From Opitutaceae bacterium (GTDB taxonomy: Bacteria > Verrucomicrobiota > Verrucomicrobiia > Opitutales > Opitutaceae): DNA of 64,000 bases. How positions within the stretch are numbered: the first letter of the stretch is position 1; every line of letters begins with the position of its first letter. The stretch is taken from contig JANQKV010000058.1 in assembly GCA_028280945.1 (NCBI GenBank), positions 18,477-82,476 of the forward strand. The letters run 5' to 3'. The notes under the pieces were generated by a model. The model saw only the letters and a program-made list of their open reading frames with translations, made no database searches and was not told the DNA's origin. This document shows, in pieces, positions 26,187 through 34,380 of this stretch. The position numbers and the translations under genes were made by a program.

Positions 26187-27326
26187 TCAACTTGCGGGCT
26201 CACCAAACAGTTTTAAGGCGGAGTCTCGCCACGTGTGTTTGCGCGACCAAACACGGCCCTTTTCCCCGAGTTCATGACGCAATGCAGGAGTCGTGATAAG
26301 CTTGGTGAGGGCGCGAGTGAGGGCGTCGGCATCGTGGGGAGGAACCAGGATCCCAGTTTGACCACTGATTACAGCTTCGGAAACTCCGCCGACCGCATGG
26401 GCCACGATTGGCAGTCCGTGAGCCGATGCTTCCAAATAAACCAATCCGAACCCTTCAACGCTTTTACCGTAGTCGATGCTTGTCATCGCAAACACGTCCG
26501 CTTCGTCGTAAATTTTTGTCAGTTGGTCGTCGGATACTCCGCCGAAGAATCGGACGGTGAAATCGCACCACTCGGCGGCGGTTTTGAGTTCTTTTTCATA
26601 GGCCGGTCGAGCTGTCGTGCCGACGATCCAATACTCGATGTTCTCACGGACCGGCGCGGGGAGCCGGTGCAGGGCACGCAGGGTTTCTAGCTGGCCCTTA
26701 CGTGGGTGAAGGCGCGCGACGGTCAGGATTCGCACCTTTGGTGCGCTCGAGCGAGCGCGTCGCTGTGGCATTTCAAAACCGGCTCGAAGCGCACCTGGGG
26801 TTTTCAGCAACTTGGATTCGGTTTCCGGAAATAGATTGGTCAGAAGCCCTCCAGTATATTCGGTGAGCACGCTGATCTTCTTCGCGTAGTTCATCAGTCG
26901 CTTCGCCATGGGGCGAATCCAAGGATTGTGATAAAACTTGAGGATTTCCGAGCCGTGGAAGGTAAGAAACAGATTGCGCGGGCGAAATGCATGAAACCGC
27001 TGCAAAAGCATGAGTGTGAGCATGGGGCCGGGCTCAGGCAGGAACACGGTGGCGCGTCGCAGGTCGCGTCGGCGTTTGATCAGCTGGACGGCCAGTCTCA
27101 GCTGACAAGTCAGGTCGTGCGTGCCTTTCAGGGGCAGTCGCCAAACGCGAAAAGGCCATTTTTTGTCATCCTTCTCTGTGGCATGTTGAGCCCACACTTC
27201 CACATCCCAACCCAACTGCTTCGCCGCCAGCGCCATTTCCTCCGTAAATGTGGCGATACCACCCCGTTTGGGGTAGAACTCGTGGGTAACAACGAAGACT
27301 TTGGAGGATTGAGACTTATCCTGCAT
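26187..27326 (-). CDS. Glycosyltransferase family 4
   Basis: This 379-residue GT-B protein starts with VFVVTHEFYPKRGGIATFTEEM, the donor-side glycine-rich loop of GT4 enzymes, and has the C-terminal EGFGLVYLEASAHGLP motif (the E-x7-E signature) that binds the nucleotide sugar. It lacks membrane helices and probably acts at the inner face of the membrane. It is divergent from the ACP-dehydratase gene with a 234-base shared upstream region, so the two may be coordinately controlled. Donor and acceptor are unknown. Confidence 0.9.
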   Translation of the reverse strand: MQDKSQSSKVFVVTHEFYPKRGGIATFTEEMALAAKQLGWDVEVWAQHATEKDDKKWPFRVWRLPLKGTHDLTCQLRLAVQLIKRRRDLRRATVFLPEPGPMLTLMLLQRFHAFRPRNLFLTFHGSEILKFYHNPWIRPMAKRLMNYAKKISVLTEYTGGLLTNLFPETESKLLKTPGALRAGFEMPQRRARSSAPKVRILTVARLHPRKGQLETLRALHRLPAPVRENIEYWIVGTTARPAYEKELKTAAEWCDFTVRFFGGVSDDQLTKIYDEADVFAMTSIDYGKSVEGFGLVYLEASAHGLPIVAHAVGGVSEAVISGQTGILVPPHDADALTRALTKLITTPALRHELGEKGRVWSRKHTWRDSALKLFGEPAS

Positions 27327-27560
27327 CAGAAGTTATAGGACTTCGGAATATCGTGGCGGTGGGAAGTCGCCGGGCGACCGTGCAGATGCCAAGCGGCAAC
27401 AACAATCCTACTCCGGTCAATGCGTTAATATTGCGCGACGTTTTTGAGAAACCGCTGACAAATGTTGCCAAAGTTCCGCCAAAACGTGACGAACTGACCC
27501 AGATTTAGGGATGTAGAATAGCGTTTACATTACCAAACACGAATCCTTAGTAGGGACCTC

Positions 27561-28523
27561 ATGCCAAAAGCCGACACCAAGGCTCAAAAGGAATCCAAAT
27601 CTGCTGGTTCAGCGCCCAAGCCGCTCTCGGTTGAAGAGGAATCCACTCTTCGCGAATCCCTCAAACGATGCTCTCCCGCCACAATTGAGGCGGCCATCGC
27701 CTACCGTAAAACCGAGGAAGCCAGCCACCTTCCGGCGGTGATCATTGGTGTCATTGAACGTTTCGTGGAGCCTGATCTGCGGGCTAAGCTGAAGGAAGCG
27801 GACGACGAACTCCGGCTCGTGGAGGACTTGGGTATCGATTCGCTGACGATGATGGAAATCGTGATCCTCGTCGAAGACGTGCTCCAGATGCAGATCAACA
27901 ACGAAGATTTGCGTAATCTCCGTACAGTGGGTGACATCAAGGTCTTCATTGACTGCAAGGTGCGAGGCCTTCCGCCGCCCCAGCCGACCAAATTCCTCCC
28001 GATCGAACAGATTGTTTCGGTCATGCCCATTCAGGCACCGTTTCTCTTCCTCAACGAGGCATCGATCACTGGCAGCGGAGCCCAAGGCAAATACAAGATA
28101 ACGGGGCAGGAGTTCTTTCTGCAGGGGCATTTCAAGGACAACCCGGTCATGCCTGCCTCGCTCATGCTCGAAGCATTGGGTCAACTTGCCGTGCTCTACC
28201 TTTTGGAGGGAGCGCCCCCAGAAGAGGGAAAAGTCGTCGACCAGACCAAGATTTTCTTCACCTCGTGTGAGGGCGTCCGTTGCCATCGTATCTGCCGTCC
28301 GGGTGACCTGCTTTCGCTGTCGATCAAGCCGAAGCGCACGAAAATGCCGCTGGCGACTTTCGAGGGATCTATTCGAGTGGGTCAGGATAAGGCCGCCATG
28401 GCTGAAGAGATCACGCTCACATTTGCCTATTCTGATGCGAAGACCAGCGACGCCGAGGTTGCGGCGCTCGATGCAGTGGAAGGCGATACCCGTCCCCCGA
28501 CCATTACCGCGGCGACTGCCTGA
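27561..28523 (+). CDS. Acyl carrier protein fused to a FabZ-like dehydratase
   Basis: The 320-residue protein joins an acyl carrier domain (about 55-135; Ser94 in DLGIDSL is the phosphopantetheine site) to a hotdog dehydratase (about 145-300) with FLQGHFKDNPVMPASLMLEALGQ, where His190 and Glu204 correspond to the catalytic His and Glu of FabZ. The N-terminal 50 residues are Lys/Ser-rich and probably disordered. The fusion would hold an acyl chain and dehydrate it in place. It opens a plus-strand run with a ketoacyl synthase and an SDR, the set of activities of a chain-extension module. A weak -10-like TAGAAT lies at 27514-27519. Confidence 0.93.
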   Translation: MPKADTKAQKESKSAGSAPKPLSVEEESTLRESLKRCSPATIEAAIAYRKTEEASHLPAVIIGVIERFVEPDLRAKLKEADDELRLVEDLGIDSLTMMEIVILVEDVLQMQINNEDLRNLRTVGDIKVFIDCKVRGLPPPQPTKFLPIEQIVSVMPIQAPFLFLNEASITGSGAQGKYKITGQEFFLQGHFKDNPVMPASLMLEALGQLAVLYLLEGAPPEEGKVVDQTKIFFTSCEGVRCHRICRPGDLLSLSIKPKRTKMPLATFEGSIRVGQDKAAMAEEITLTFAYSDAKTSDAEVAALDAVEGDTRPPTITAATA

Positions 28524-28577
28524 CCAACCTCGGTTCCTAGAAAAGGGTCCAGCGGAGGTTTTGGAGTCTTTCCGCTC

Positions 28578-28703
28578 ATGACGATCGTTGACGACAGCGA
28601 TGCGGATAACATGGTAGGGAAAAATTCCCAACTTGCGCCCCTGTCGGCACCTAACCATTCACTCTGGGCTCGGCGGCGGCCTGACCCGATCAGTTATGGC
28701 TAA
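28578..28703 (+). CDS. Possible small ORF overlapping the ketoacyl synthase start
   Basis: A 41-codon frame opens with ATG at 28578 and ends in TAA at 28701-28703, eight bases into the synthase gene. Its product (starting MTIVDDSDADNM) resembles nothing I know. The 172-base gap and the overlap would allow translational coupling, but a frame this short could arise by chance. Confidence 0.2.
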   Translation: MTIVDDSDADNMVGKNSQLAPLSAPNHSLWARRRPDPISYG

Positions 28704-29967
28704 AGTTTATGTAACCGGACTCGGTTTCATCACCAGCATCGGTAATGACATTACCAGCGTAGCTGAGAATCTGCGTGAGATGCGGCATGGGATTGTCGCT
28801 TACGAGCCGTTCGCCGCTTCGGAGATACCCGTAAAGGTGGCTGCGCCGGTGAGAGACTTCGACACGGATTCGCTGGATCCAGAGGACTGGACTTACCCGA
28901 ATCGATACCGGGTGCGGCGCGAGTATCTTCGCAGCATGGGTCCTCATGGACTCTACAGTTTTTGCTCGATGATTCAGGCCATCGAAGACGCTGGTTTGGC
29001 CCCAGAAGACGTTTCCGATGAGGAGACCGGGCTATTTGGAGCCTCCGCGGGGTCTCCCAACCTGCTAACTTATTACGTGCGCCGGATGCACGATCTTGGC
29101 GTGATGAGATGTTCGCCCCTTGGGATTGTCGCATCGATAGCGGGCACGGTGCAGTTCAACCTAGTAGCCCACTTCAAAATCAAGGGAGCTTCCACCGGGT
29201 TTGCGTCGGCCTGTGCTTCCTCATCTCATGCGTTGGGATACGCCTATGATGAAATCGCGCTGGGGCGGCAAAAACGGATGTTTGTGGTGGGAGCCGAGGA
29301 CGGAAATGTAGAGACGATTTTGCCTTTTGCCGGGATGCGTGCGCTCTCGCCCAGCGACGACCCCGACACGGCTTCACGGCCATTTGACCGTGGGCGGGAC
29401 GGGTTCGTCGGAACCGGTGGCGCTACGACCTTGGTTTTGGAGAGCGAAGAGGAAGTCGCTCGCAGGGGAGTTGTTCCCTACTGCGAATTAGCGGGATGGG
29501 GACAGGCTTCTGATGGTCATAATGTCGCCATCTCGCACCCTGACGGACATGGCTTGGCGAACGCATTGTCGCGGGCCATTCAAAGTTCCAGCATTGAGCC
29601 GAGCGCAGTAGACTACATCAATGCCCACGCGACTTCCACGCCGATTGGTGACGTGTCGGAAGGCAAGGCGATCCGAACGGTATTTTCTCCTTCGGGCTCA
29701 AAGCCGGCTATAAGCTCTACCAAGGCCTTAACGGGACATGGTTTGTCCTTGGCCGGCGCCATGGAGACCGGCTTCTGTGCCCTGGCGCTGCGCCAGGGTT
29801 TTATCCCGGGATCAGCCCATGTCACAGACCTTGATCCCGCAGTGGTTGATTTGAACATCCTGCTCGAAACCGAAGAGCGACGTCCTCAAATAGTCATTAA
29901 TAACAGTAGTGGATTTGGGGGGGCCAATGTTGCCTTGGTGATGCGTGCGGTGCCCTCCGTGGGATGA
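28696..29967 (+). CDS. 3-oxoacyl-ACP synthase, KAS II (FabF-like)
   Basis: This 423-residue thiolase-fold enzyme has the full catalytic triad: Cys173 in ASACASSSHALG, His311 in NAHATSTP and His348 in KALTGHGLSLAGA, with Lys343 alongside. It condenses malonyl-ACP with an acyl-ACP to lengthen a chain. I chose the ATG at 28696 (MAKVYVTGLGF), the conserved start; an upstream in-frame start is unconserved. It follows the ACP-dehydratase fusion and overlaps the next SDR by four bases. A complete triad argues against a chain-length-factor role. Another possibility is polyketide or aryl-polyene synthesis. Confidence 0.93.
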   Translation: MAKVYVTGLGFITSIGNDITSVAENLREMRHGIVAYEPFAASEIPVKVAAPVRDFDTDSLDPEDWTYPNRYRVRREYLRSMGPHGLYSFCSMIQAIEDAGLAPEDVSDEETGLFGASAGSPNLLTYYVRRMHDLGVMRCSPLGIVASIAGTVQFNLVAHFKIKGASTGFASACASSSHALGYAYDEIALGRQKRMFVVGAEDGNVETILPFAGMRALSPSDDPDTASRPFDRGRDGFVGTGGATTLVLESEEEVARRGVVPYCELAGWGQASDGHNVAISHPDGHGLANALSRAIQSSSIEPSAVDYINAHATSTPIGDVSEGKAIRTVFSPSGSKPAISSTKALTGHGLSLAGAMETGFCALALRQGFIPGSAHVTDLDPAVVDLNILLETEERRPQIVINNSSGFGGANVALVMRAVPSVG

Positions 29968-30809
29968 GCGAAAAAACCACATCCGTTCGGAATCGAAGTG
30001 CGTTTATTACGGGTGCGTCAGCCGGTATCGGCAAAGCCCTGGCCCTGGCTCTTTTGCGCGATGGATGGCAGGTTTGGGGCACCTCTCGGGATCTTCAGCG
30101 GTTGGACTCATTTTCGAGTGAAAGGGGATTTCACCCGGTGGAGTTTGATTTGGCGGAGCCTTCGCGGGCTTCCCACGATGAGTTTAAGAGCGCTGACGAA
30201 ACTGCTGGTGGATTTCAGCTTGTGGTGAACAACGCAGGCTTCGGCCATTTCGGAATGTTTGCTGAAACGAAATGGCCCGAGTGGCAGACACAACTGCAGG
30301 CCATGATCTCACAAACGACCGCCCTTATCCACGAACAGGTCAGACTCATGCGGCAACGCGAGGGTGGGACCATCGTAAACGTGTCCTCGCTTGCGACAGA
30401 GTTTCCCCTTCCGTTCATGAGTGGATACAATATGTCCAAGGCGGCAATCAGCGCGCTGAGCGAGTCGCTTGTGCAAGAACTGCGAGGCACAGGCATTTGT
30501 GTCATTGATTTTCGTCCTGGAGATGTTCGGACAGGTTTTAACAAAGCGATGTCGGCAGATGCTCGAGATGCGATCAACGCCCAACCTGACTCTGATTTGG
30601 CGGCTGCGTGGCGAAAAATGGAAACTCACGTGGCGGCGGCTCCCTCCGCCGAGCAGGTTGTGGCGGCTCTATTGCGCGCCGTGAAGAAAGGCCGCCCGGG
30701 AGTTGTGCGATCGGGAGGTTTTTTTCAGGCGACTTTGGCTCCATCCCTTATTCGGCTGGCCCCGCAGTATCTCGCGCGTCACATCCGTTGGCGCTATTTT
30801 GGCATTTGA
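29964..30809 (+). CDS. Short-chain dehydrogenase/reductase of the acyl/ketone-reducing type
   Basis: This 281-residue SDR has TGASAGIG (16-23), NNAG in the middle and the catalytic Tyr155 and Lys159 in YNMSK. Its C-terminal extension past residue 220 ends in a hydrophobic, basic region (LAPSLIRLAPQYLARHI), which could bind the membrane, as in 3-ketosphinganine reductases and related DHRS enzymes. Its start overlaps the ketoacyl synthase stop (ATGA). In this setting it could reduce a 3-keto group on the growing acyl chain or on a long-chain base. Confidence 0.9.
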   Translation: MSEKTTSVRNRSAFITGASAGIGKALALALLRDGWQVWGTSRDLQRLDSFSSERGFHPVEFDLAEPSRASHDEFKSADETAGGFQLVVNNAGFGHFGMFAETKWPEWQTQLQAMISQTTALIHEQVRLMRQREGGTIVNVSSLATEFPLPFMSGYNMSKAAISALSESLVQELRGTGICVIDFRPGDVRTGFNKAMSADARDAINAQPDSDLAAAWRKMETHVAAAPSAEQVVAALLRAVKKGRPGVVRSGGFFQATLAPSLIRLAPQYLARHIRWRYFGI

Positions 30810-30816
30810 CTGACTC

Positions 30817-32091
30817 GTGGAGAAAAAGCTTCGCATTCTCGTTTTAACTTCCAGCACCGGGGGAGGGCATGACGCCCGTGCTCAAGCCTTCGCGCAATGG
30901 TGTTTTGTGCTCTACCAACATGGCGTGGACGTGCGGATCGAGCAGATGCTGGAAAACTCATCGGTGGTGAACCGCTCCGGGGTTAAGCTCTATAATTGGA
31001 TCCAGCTTAATCTGCCCGTCCTCCACAACGCCTTCTACGCTGCTGTGGAGTTGTTGAGTTTGCTCAATCGCAATCGAGTGACGCTCGGCAACCGCTATTA
31101 TCGCGAAGTGCTGGAGGAGTATCGCCCCCATTTGGTGCTGAGTGTCCACGACTGTCTGAATCGAGGGTATTTCCAGGTGGCTCGGGAAGTGCTTGGTGAA
31201 GACCAGGTAAAGTGTGCGACCTATTGTGGGGAGTTTTCCGGAGGCTGGGGATATAGCCGCAATTGGCTGGAACCCTCCGTGGACCTTTTCATCTCCCGCA
31301 CGCCGACAGCACGTGACTATGCGGTCAAAAATGGGGTGCCGGCGGATCACACGCTCGTGCGCGGCCACCTCATGCGACCGCGGGCCATGTTGGAGAAATT
31401 ATCCGAAAAGGGGAGGGTGCGTTATCTTTGGCGGGAACTGCGGCTGAAACCGGATCGGTTTACGGTTTTCCTCGCGACCGGTGGCAATGGCGCCAACAAC
31501 CACTTTGCGCTCTTGCCAGCCTTGGCGCGTCACGCTGACAAACTCCAAGTCATCGCGATTTGTGGCAGGAACAACGATACCTACAACCAACTGCTGCACT
31601 GGCGCGCCAACCACCCGGAAATGCCTTTCTTTGTCGATGGTTATTCGGATGTCATGCACCTGCTCATGCAGGTCAGTGATGTGATCATCACTCGTGGAGG
31701 CACTACCACCTGTGCCAAGGCCCTGCACTTTGGCTGCCCGATCGTGTTCAATGCCTTTGGGGGAATCATGCCGCAGGAAAAGCTCACGTGGAAGTTTTTC
31801 CGCAATGGCGCGAGGTCCCTGAAGGTCGAAAGTGGGGATGATTTTGGTCGAATCATCGATGATTGGATGCACGCTCCCCAAGCGTATCAGCGTTACCGGG
31901 ACGACTTTGTGCGCATGCAGTATCCTGATGATCAGACTCTACTGATCGATGATCTGGTCAACTTGGCGAGACGGGTAACCGATCTGCCGGTGAAGCGTTT
32001 TCCCTTCCCACCGGAAGGGCATCTTGAGGATGAAGCGGGAGCAGAGGCTTCGGATTCATCTCGCCGGGGTGACGCGGCCGCGGCCAAGTAA
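30817..32091 (+). CDS. MGDG-synthase/UgtP-like glycosyltransferase (GT28)
   Basis: This 424-residue protein resembles the diacylglycerol glycosyltransferase family. The N-terminal STGGGHDARAQAF is the glycine-rich, His-containing loop seen in MGDG synthases, a hydrophobic segment (VLHNAFYAAVELLSLL) follows near residue 70, and the C-terminal ITRGGTTTCAKAL with GGIMPQE is the donor-sugar site. Such enzymes add a hexose to a membrane lipid at the cytoplasmic face. The start is GTG at 30817, seven bases after the SDR. With acyl-chain genes on both sides a glycolipid role is likely. Confidence 0.88.
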   Translation: MEKKLRILVLTSSTGGGHDARAQAFAQWCFVLYQHGVDVRIEQMLENSSVVNRSGVKLYNWIQLNLPVLHNAFYAAVELLSLLNRNRVTLGNRYYREVLEEYRPHLVLSVHDCLNRGYFQVAREVLGEDQVKCATYCGEFSGGWGYSRNWLEPSVDLFISRTPTARDYAVKNGVPADHTLVRGHLMRPRAMLEKLSEKGRVRYLWRELRLKPDRFTVFLATGGNGANNHFALLPALARHADKLQVIAICGRNNDTYNQLLHWRANHPEMPFFVDGYSDVMHLLMQVSDVIITRGGTTTCAKALHFGCPIVFNAFGGIMPQEKLTWKFFRNGARSLKVESGDDFGRIIDDWMHAPQAYQRYRDDFVRMQYPDDQTLLIDDLVNLARRVTDLPVKRFPFPPEGHLEDEAGAEASDSSRRGDAAAAK

Positions 32092-32100
32092 GCTCTTGGC

Positions 32101-32118
32101 CGGGAGGACGAACTCCCG
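32101..32118 (+). repeat. Perfect hairpin between two glycosyltransferase genes
   Basis: CGGGAG (32101-32106) pairs with CTCCCG (32113-32118) around GACGAA. It lies in the 43-base gap after the GT28 stop and 16 bases before the GTG of the next gene. No T-run follows, so it may block the ribosome or do nothing. Confidence 0.35.
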
Positions 32119-32134
32119 CAACGTAACCCCCCCA

Positions 32135-33346
32135 GTGTCGCGTCAATCCCTTCGCATCGCCTACCTGTTTACCACCTTCCCGAAGTCGACCGAAACCTTT
32201 CTCCAGCGGGAGGTTCGTTCGATGTTGGCGCGCGGATATGATCTGCGTTTGTATTCACTTTTTGGAGGCGGGGGCACTTTTGCCGGTGTCACCGTGACCA
32301 GGTTTTCCATGTGGAGGCTGCTGGAACTCATCTGGATCATCCCTTGGGTGGCGGTCTCCCGCTGGGATGTCTTTGGAGTGCTGTGGCATGGGCTGTGGAC
32401 ACGGCGGGCACCGGGTTGGCTGAATTTTTGGGAGAACATGCTGGGGGCGGGTTTCGCCGGGGTGTTTGCCCCGGCCTTTCGACGTGACCCGCCCGACCTG
32501 ATTCACGCTGCTTGGGGCGGTGCGCCGGCGACAGCGGCTTGGATTCTCTCAAGGCTGGGTGGATATCGCTACAGTGCGGCAGCCCATGCTTACGACATCT
32601 ATGAACACGGAGGAGATTGGTGGCTGGATGAAAAATTGGTCGATGCCAGATTTGTGCACACGTCCACCCGAATGGGACGGAATTCCTTGGTGGAACGAGG
32701 CCACAATCCGGATCGGGTTCATGTCGTTTGCCGAGGAATCGATGTCTTCCGGGCTTGCCGTGCGTTGCGGGCGGACCGATCCACCCTCCATTTGATCTGC
32801 ATCGCCAGGCTGGTGGAAAAAAAGGGCCTGTTTCATCAACTTGAAATCTATCGGCAGCTTGTGAGTCGAAACGTTCCGTTCGAAGCGCGCATCATTGGCG
32901 ACGGCCCTCTGCGTGATGCGCTGGTAAACCAGATCGGTCAATTCGACTTGCAGGACCGGGTTTACCTCTTGGGGCACCTTGCGGAGGAGGATGTTTGGGA
33001 GCAACTGGATTGGGCGGACGCGCTCCTGCACACCGGAATCGTCGCGGCCAGTGGCGATCGGGATGGACTTCCAAACGTGATACCCGAGGCCATGATGGCA
33101 GGCGTGTTGGTGATGACCTCGCCTGCGGCTGCCACGACGGAGGCCATTGACCACGACCGCACGGGCTGGGTCCTGCCGGTCGAGGAGTCAGGTCAGTGGT
33201 GCGATCGGCTGGCCGCGTTACGCGAGCAGAACCCGCGATGGGACGAGGTTCGCATTGCGGCCCGGCAATGGACCGAAGAAAACTATGACGGGCTGCGGAA
33301 CGCCGACCGCTTGGCTGAGCTTTTTGAGTCGGCGGTATCGTCATGA
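32135..33346 (+). CDS. Glycosyltransferase family 4
   Basis: This 403-residue GT-B enzyme begins LRIAYLFTTFPKSTETFLQREV, with the TxTFxxxE pattern common to GT4 enzymes of exopolysaccharide and glycolipid synthesis. Near the C-terminus DGLPNVIPEAMMAG is the donor site. The GTG at 32135 is the best start; a longer frame would run back into the GT28 gene and adds a basic, unconserved stretch. Its end overlaps the next gene by four bases. In this run it probably adds a second sugar to the glycolipid made by the gene before it. Confidence 0.88.
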   Translation: MSRQSLRIAYLFTTFPKSTETFLQREVRSMLARGYDLRLYSLFGGGGTFAGVTVTRFSMWRLLELIWIIPWVAVSRWDVFGVLWHGLWTRRAPGWLNFWENMLGAGFAGVFAPAFRRDPPDLIHAAWGGAPATAAWILSRLGGYRYSAAAHAYDIYEHGGDWWLDEKLVDARFVHTSTRMGRNSLVERGHNPDRVHVVCRGIDVFRACRALRADRSTLHLICIARLVEKKGLFHQLEIYRQLVSRNVPFEARIIGDGPLRDALVNQIGQFDLQDRVYLLGHLAEEDVWEQLDWADALLHTGIVAASGDRDGLPNVIPEAMMAGVLVMTSPAAATTEAIDHDRTGWVLPVEESGQWCDRLAALREQNPRWDEVRIAARQWTEENYDGLRNADRLAELFESAVSS

Positions 33347-34362
33347 TCTACTTTGACGTTACGAAATCGGCCAAGTCTCGACACGTTTCGGGACTGATGC
33401 GGGTGAATCGCAAGCTTCAGCAAGAGCTGGGGGGCGACATCGTGCCCGTGGTTTGGGGCCAATGGGATCATCACGCGGTTAAGCCGGACGATTGGTATTT
33501 CACAACAGAGATCTTTGATGTGGTTAGTCGGCCGGGATTTGCCGATTTCCTGCGGTCGCGCACCTGTCAATTGGCGGCTCTCTTTCCAGATGCGATTCCG
33601 CTGAAGTTTCCTCGCATTGTTTGGCCTCATTCGGTTGCGCGGCATCCCCACTACATGCATGCGCTATCGCGATTCGACCACGTGTTTGCGATCTCTGAGG
33701 CCGTGCGCCGGGACTTGGAAGAGTTTTGGCGATGGCAGGGGAATGAAACATCAACGGAGGTGAGCGTATTGCCGTTGGGAGCCGACTTCGATGGCAGCCC
33801 TCGGCGTCCACAAGTTACCGGGACCCGCGCTGCCGAACTGGTCTGTATAGGAATTCTTGAGCCACGGAAGAACCAGGCGTTTTTGATGAAGGTCGCAGAA
33901 AGCCTTTGGGCGGATGGCGTGGAGTTTAAGCTGCACCTGATTGGTCGAGTGAATCCTCATTTTGGGCGCTCCATTGCCGACCACGCCCAGTTGTTGTCGA
34001 GCCGTCACCGCGATCGATTTCAGTATCATGCGGCTGCCACTGACGTTCGTTTGGCTGATTTGCTCGGTCGGGCGCGAGCAGTGGTGTTTCCGACCATTGC
34101 GGAGGGGTGCGGTCTGCCAGTTTTGGAGTCGTTGTGGCGGGGACTCCCGTGCGTTTGTTCCGATTTGCCGGTGTTGTTGGAGAATACCGACGGAGGTGGG
34201 TGTGTGCCTCTGCCGGTCAACGATATCGAGGAATGGAAAAAGGGACTGAAACGTCTTCTCGAAGACGACGCGTGGTGGCTTGCCCTGGCCCAAGAAGCTG
34301 CGGCGCGCTCGCTGCCGACTTGGGCTGACTCGGCGAACCAGGTACGCCGGACTCTTTGCTGA
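33343..34362 (+). CDS. Glycosyltransferase family 4
   Basis: This 339-residue protein starts MIYFDVTKSAKSRHVSGLMRV, a variant N-terminus seen in GT4 proteins that carry an arginine-rich acceptor face, and its donor motif is EGCGLPVLESLWRGLP. It shares this start pattern with the GT4 at 35637-36842 (MLLYDLSHTSHSRARTGVQRV), so the two are probably paralogues. ATGA coupling to the upstream GT4 and convergence on the SPT-like gene place it at the end of the plus-strand run. Confidence 0.88.
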   Translation: MIYFDVTKSAKSRHVSGLMRVNRKLQQELGGDIVPVVWGQWDHHAVKPDDWYFTTEIFDVVSRPGFADFLRSRTCQLAALFPDAIPLKFPRIVWPHSVARHPHYMHALSRFDHVFAISEAVRRDLEEFWRWQGNETSTEVSVLPLGADFDGSPRRPQVTGTRAAELVCIGILEPRKNQAFLMKVAESLWADGVEFKLHLIGRVNPHFGRSIADHAQLLSSRHRDRFQYHAAATDVRLADLLGRARAVVFPTIAEGCGLPVLESLWRGLPCVCSDLPVLLENTDGGGCVPLPVNDIEEWKKGLKRLLEDDAWWLALAQEAAARSLPTWADSANQVRRTLC

Positions 34363-34380
34363 AAATCGACTGTGGCGAAG

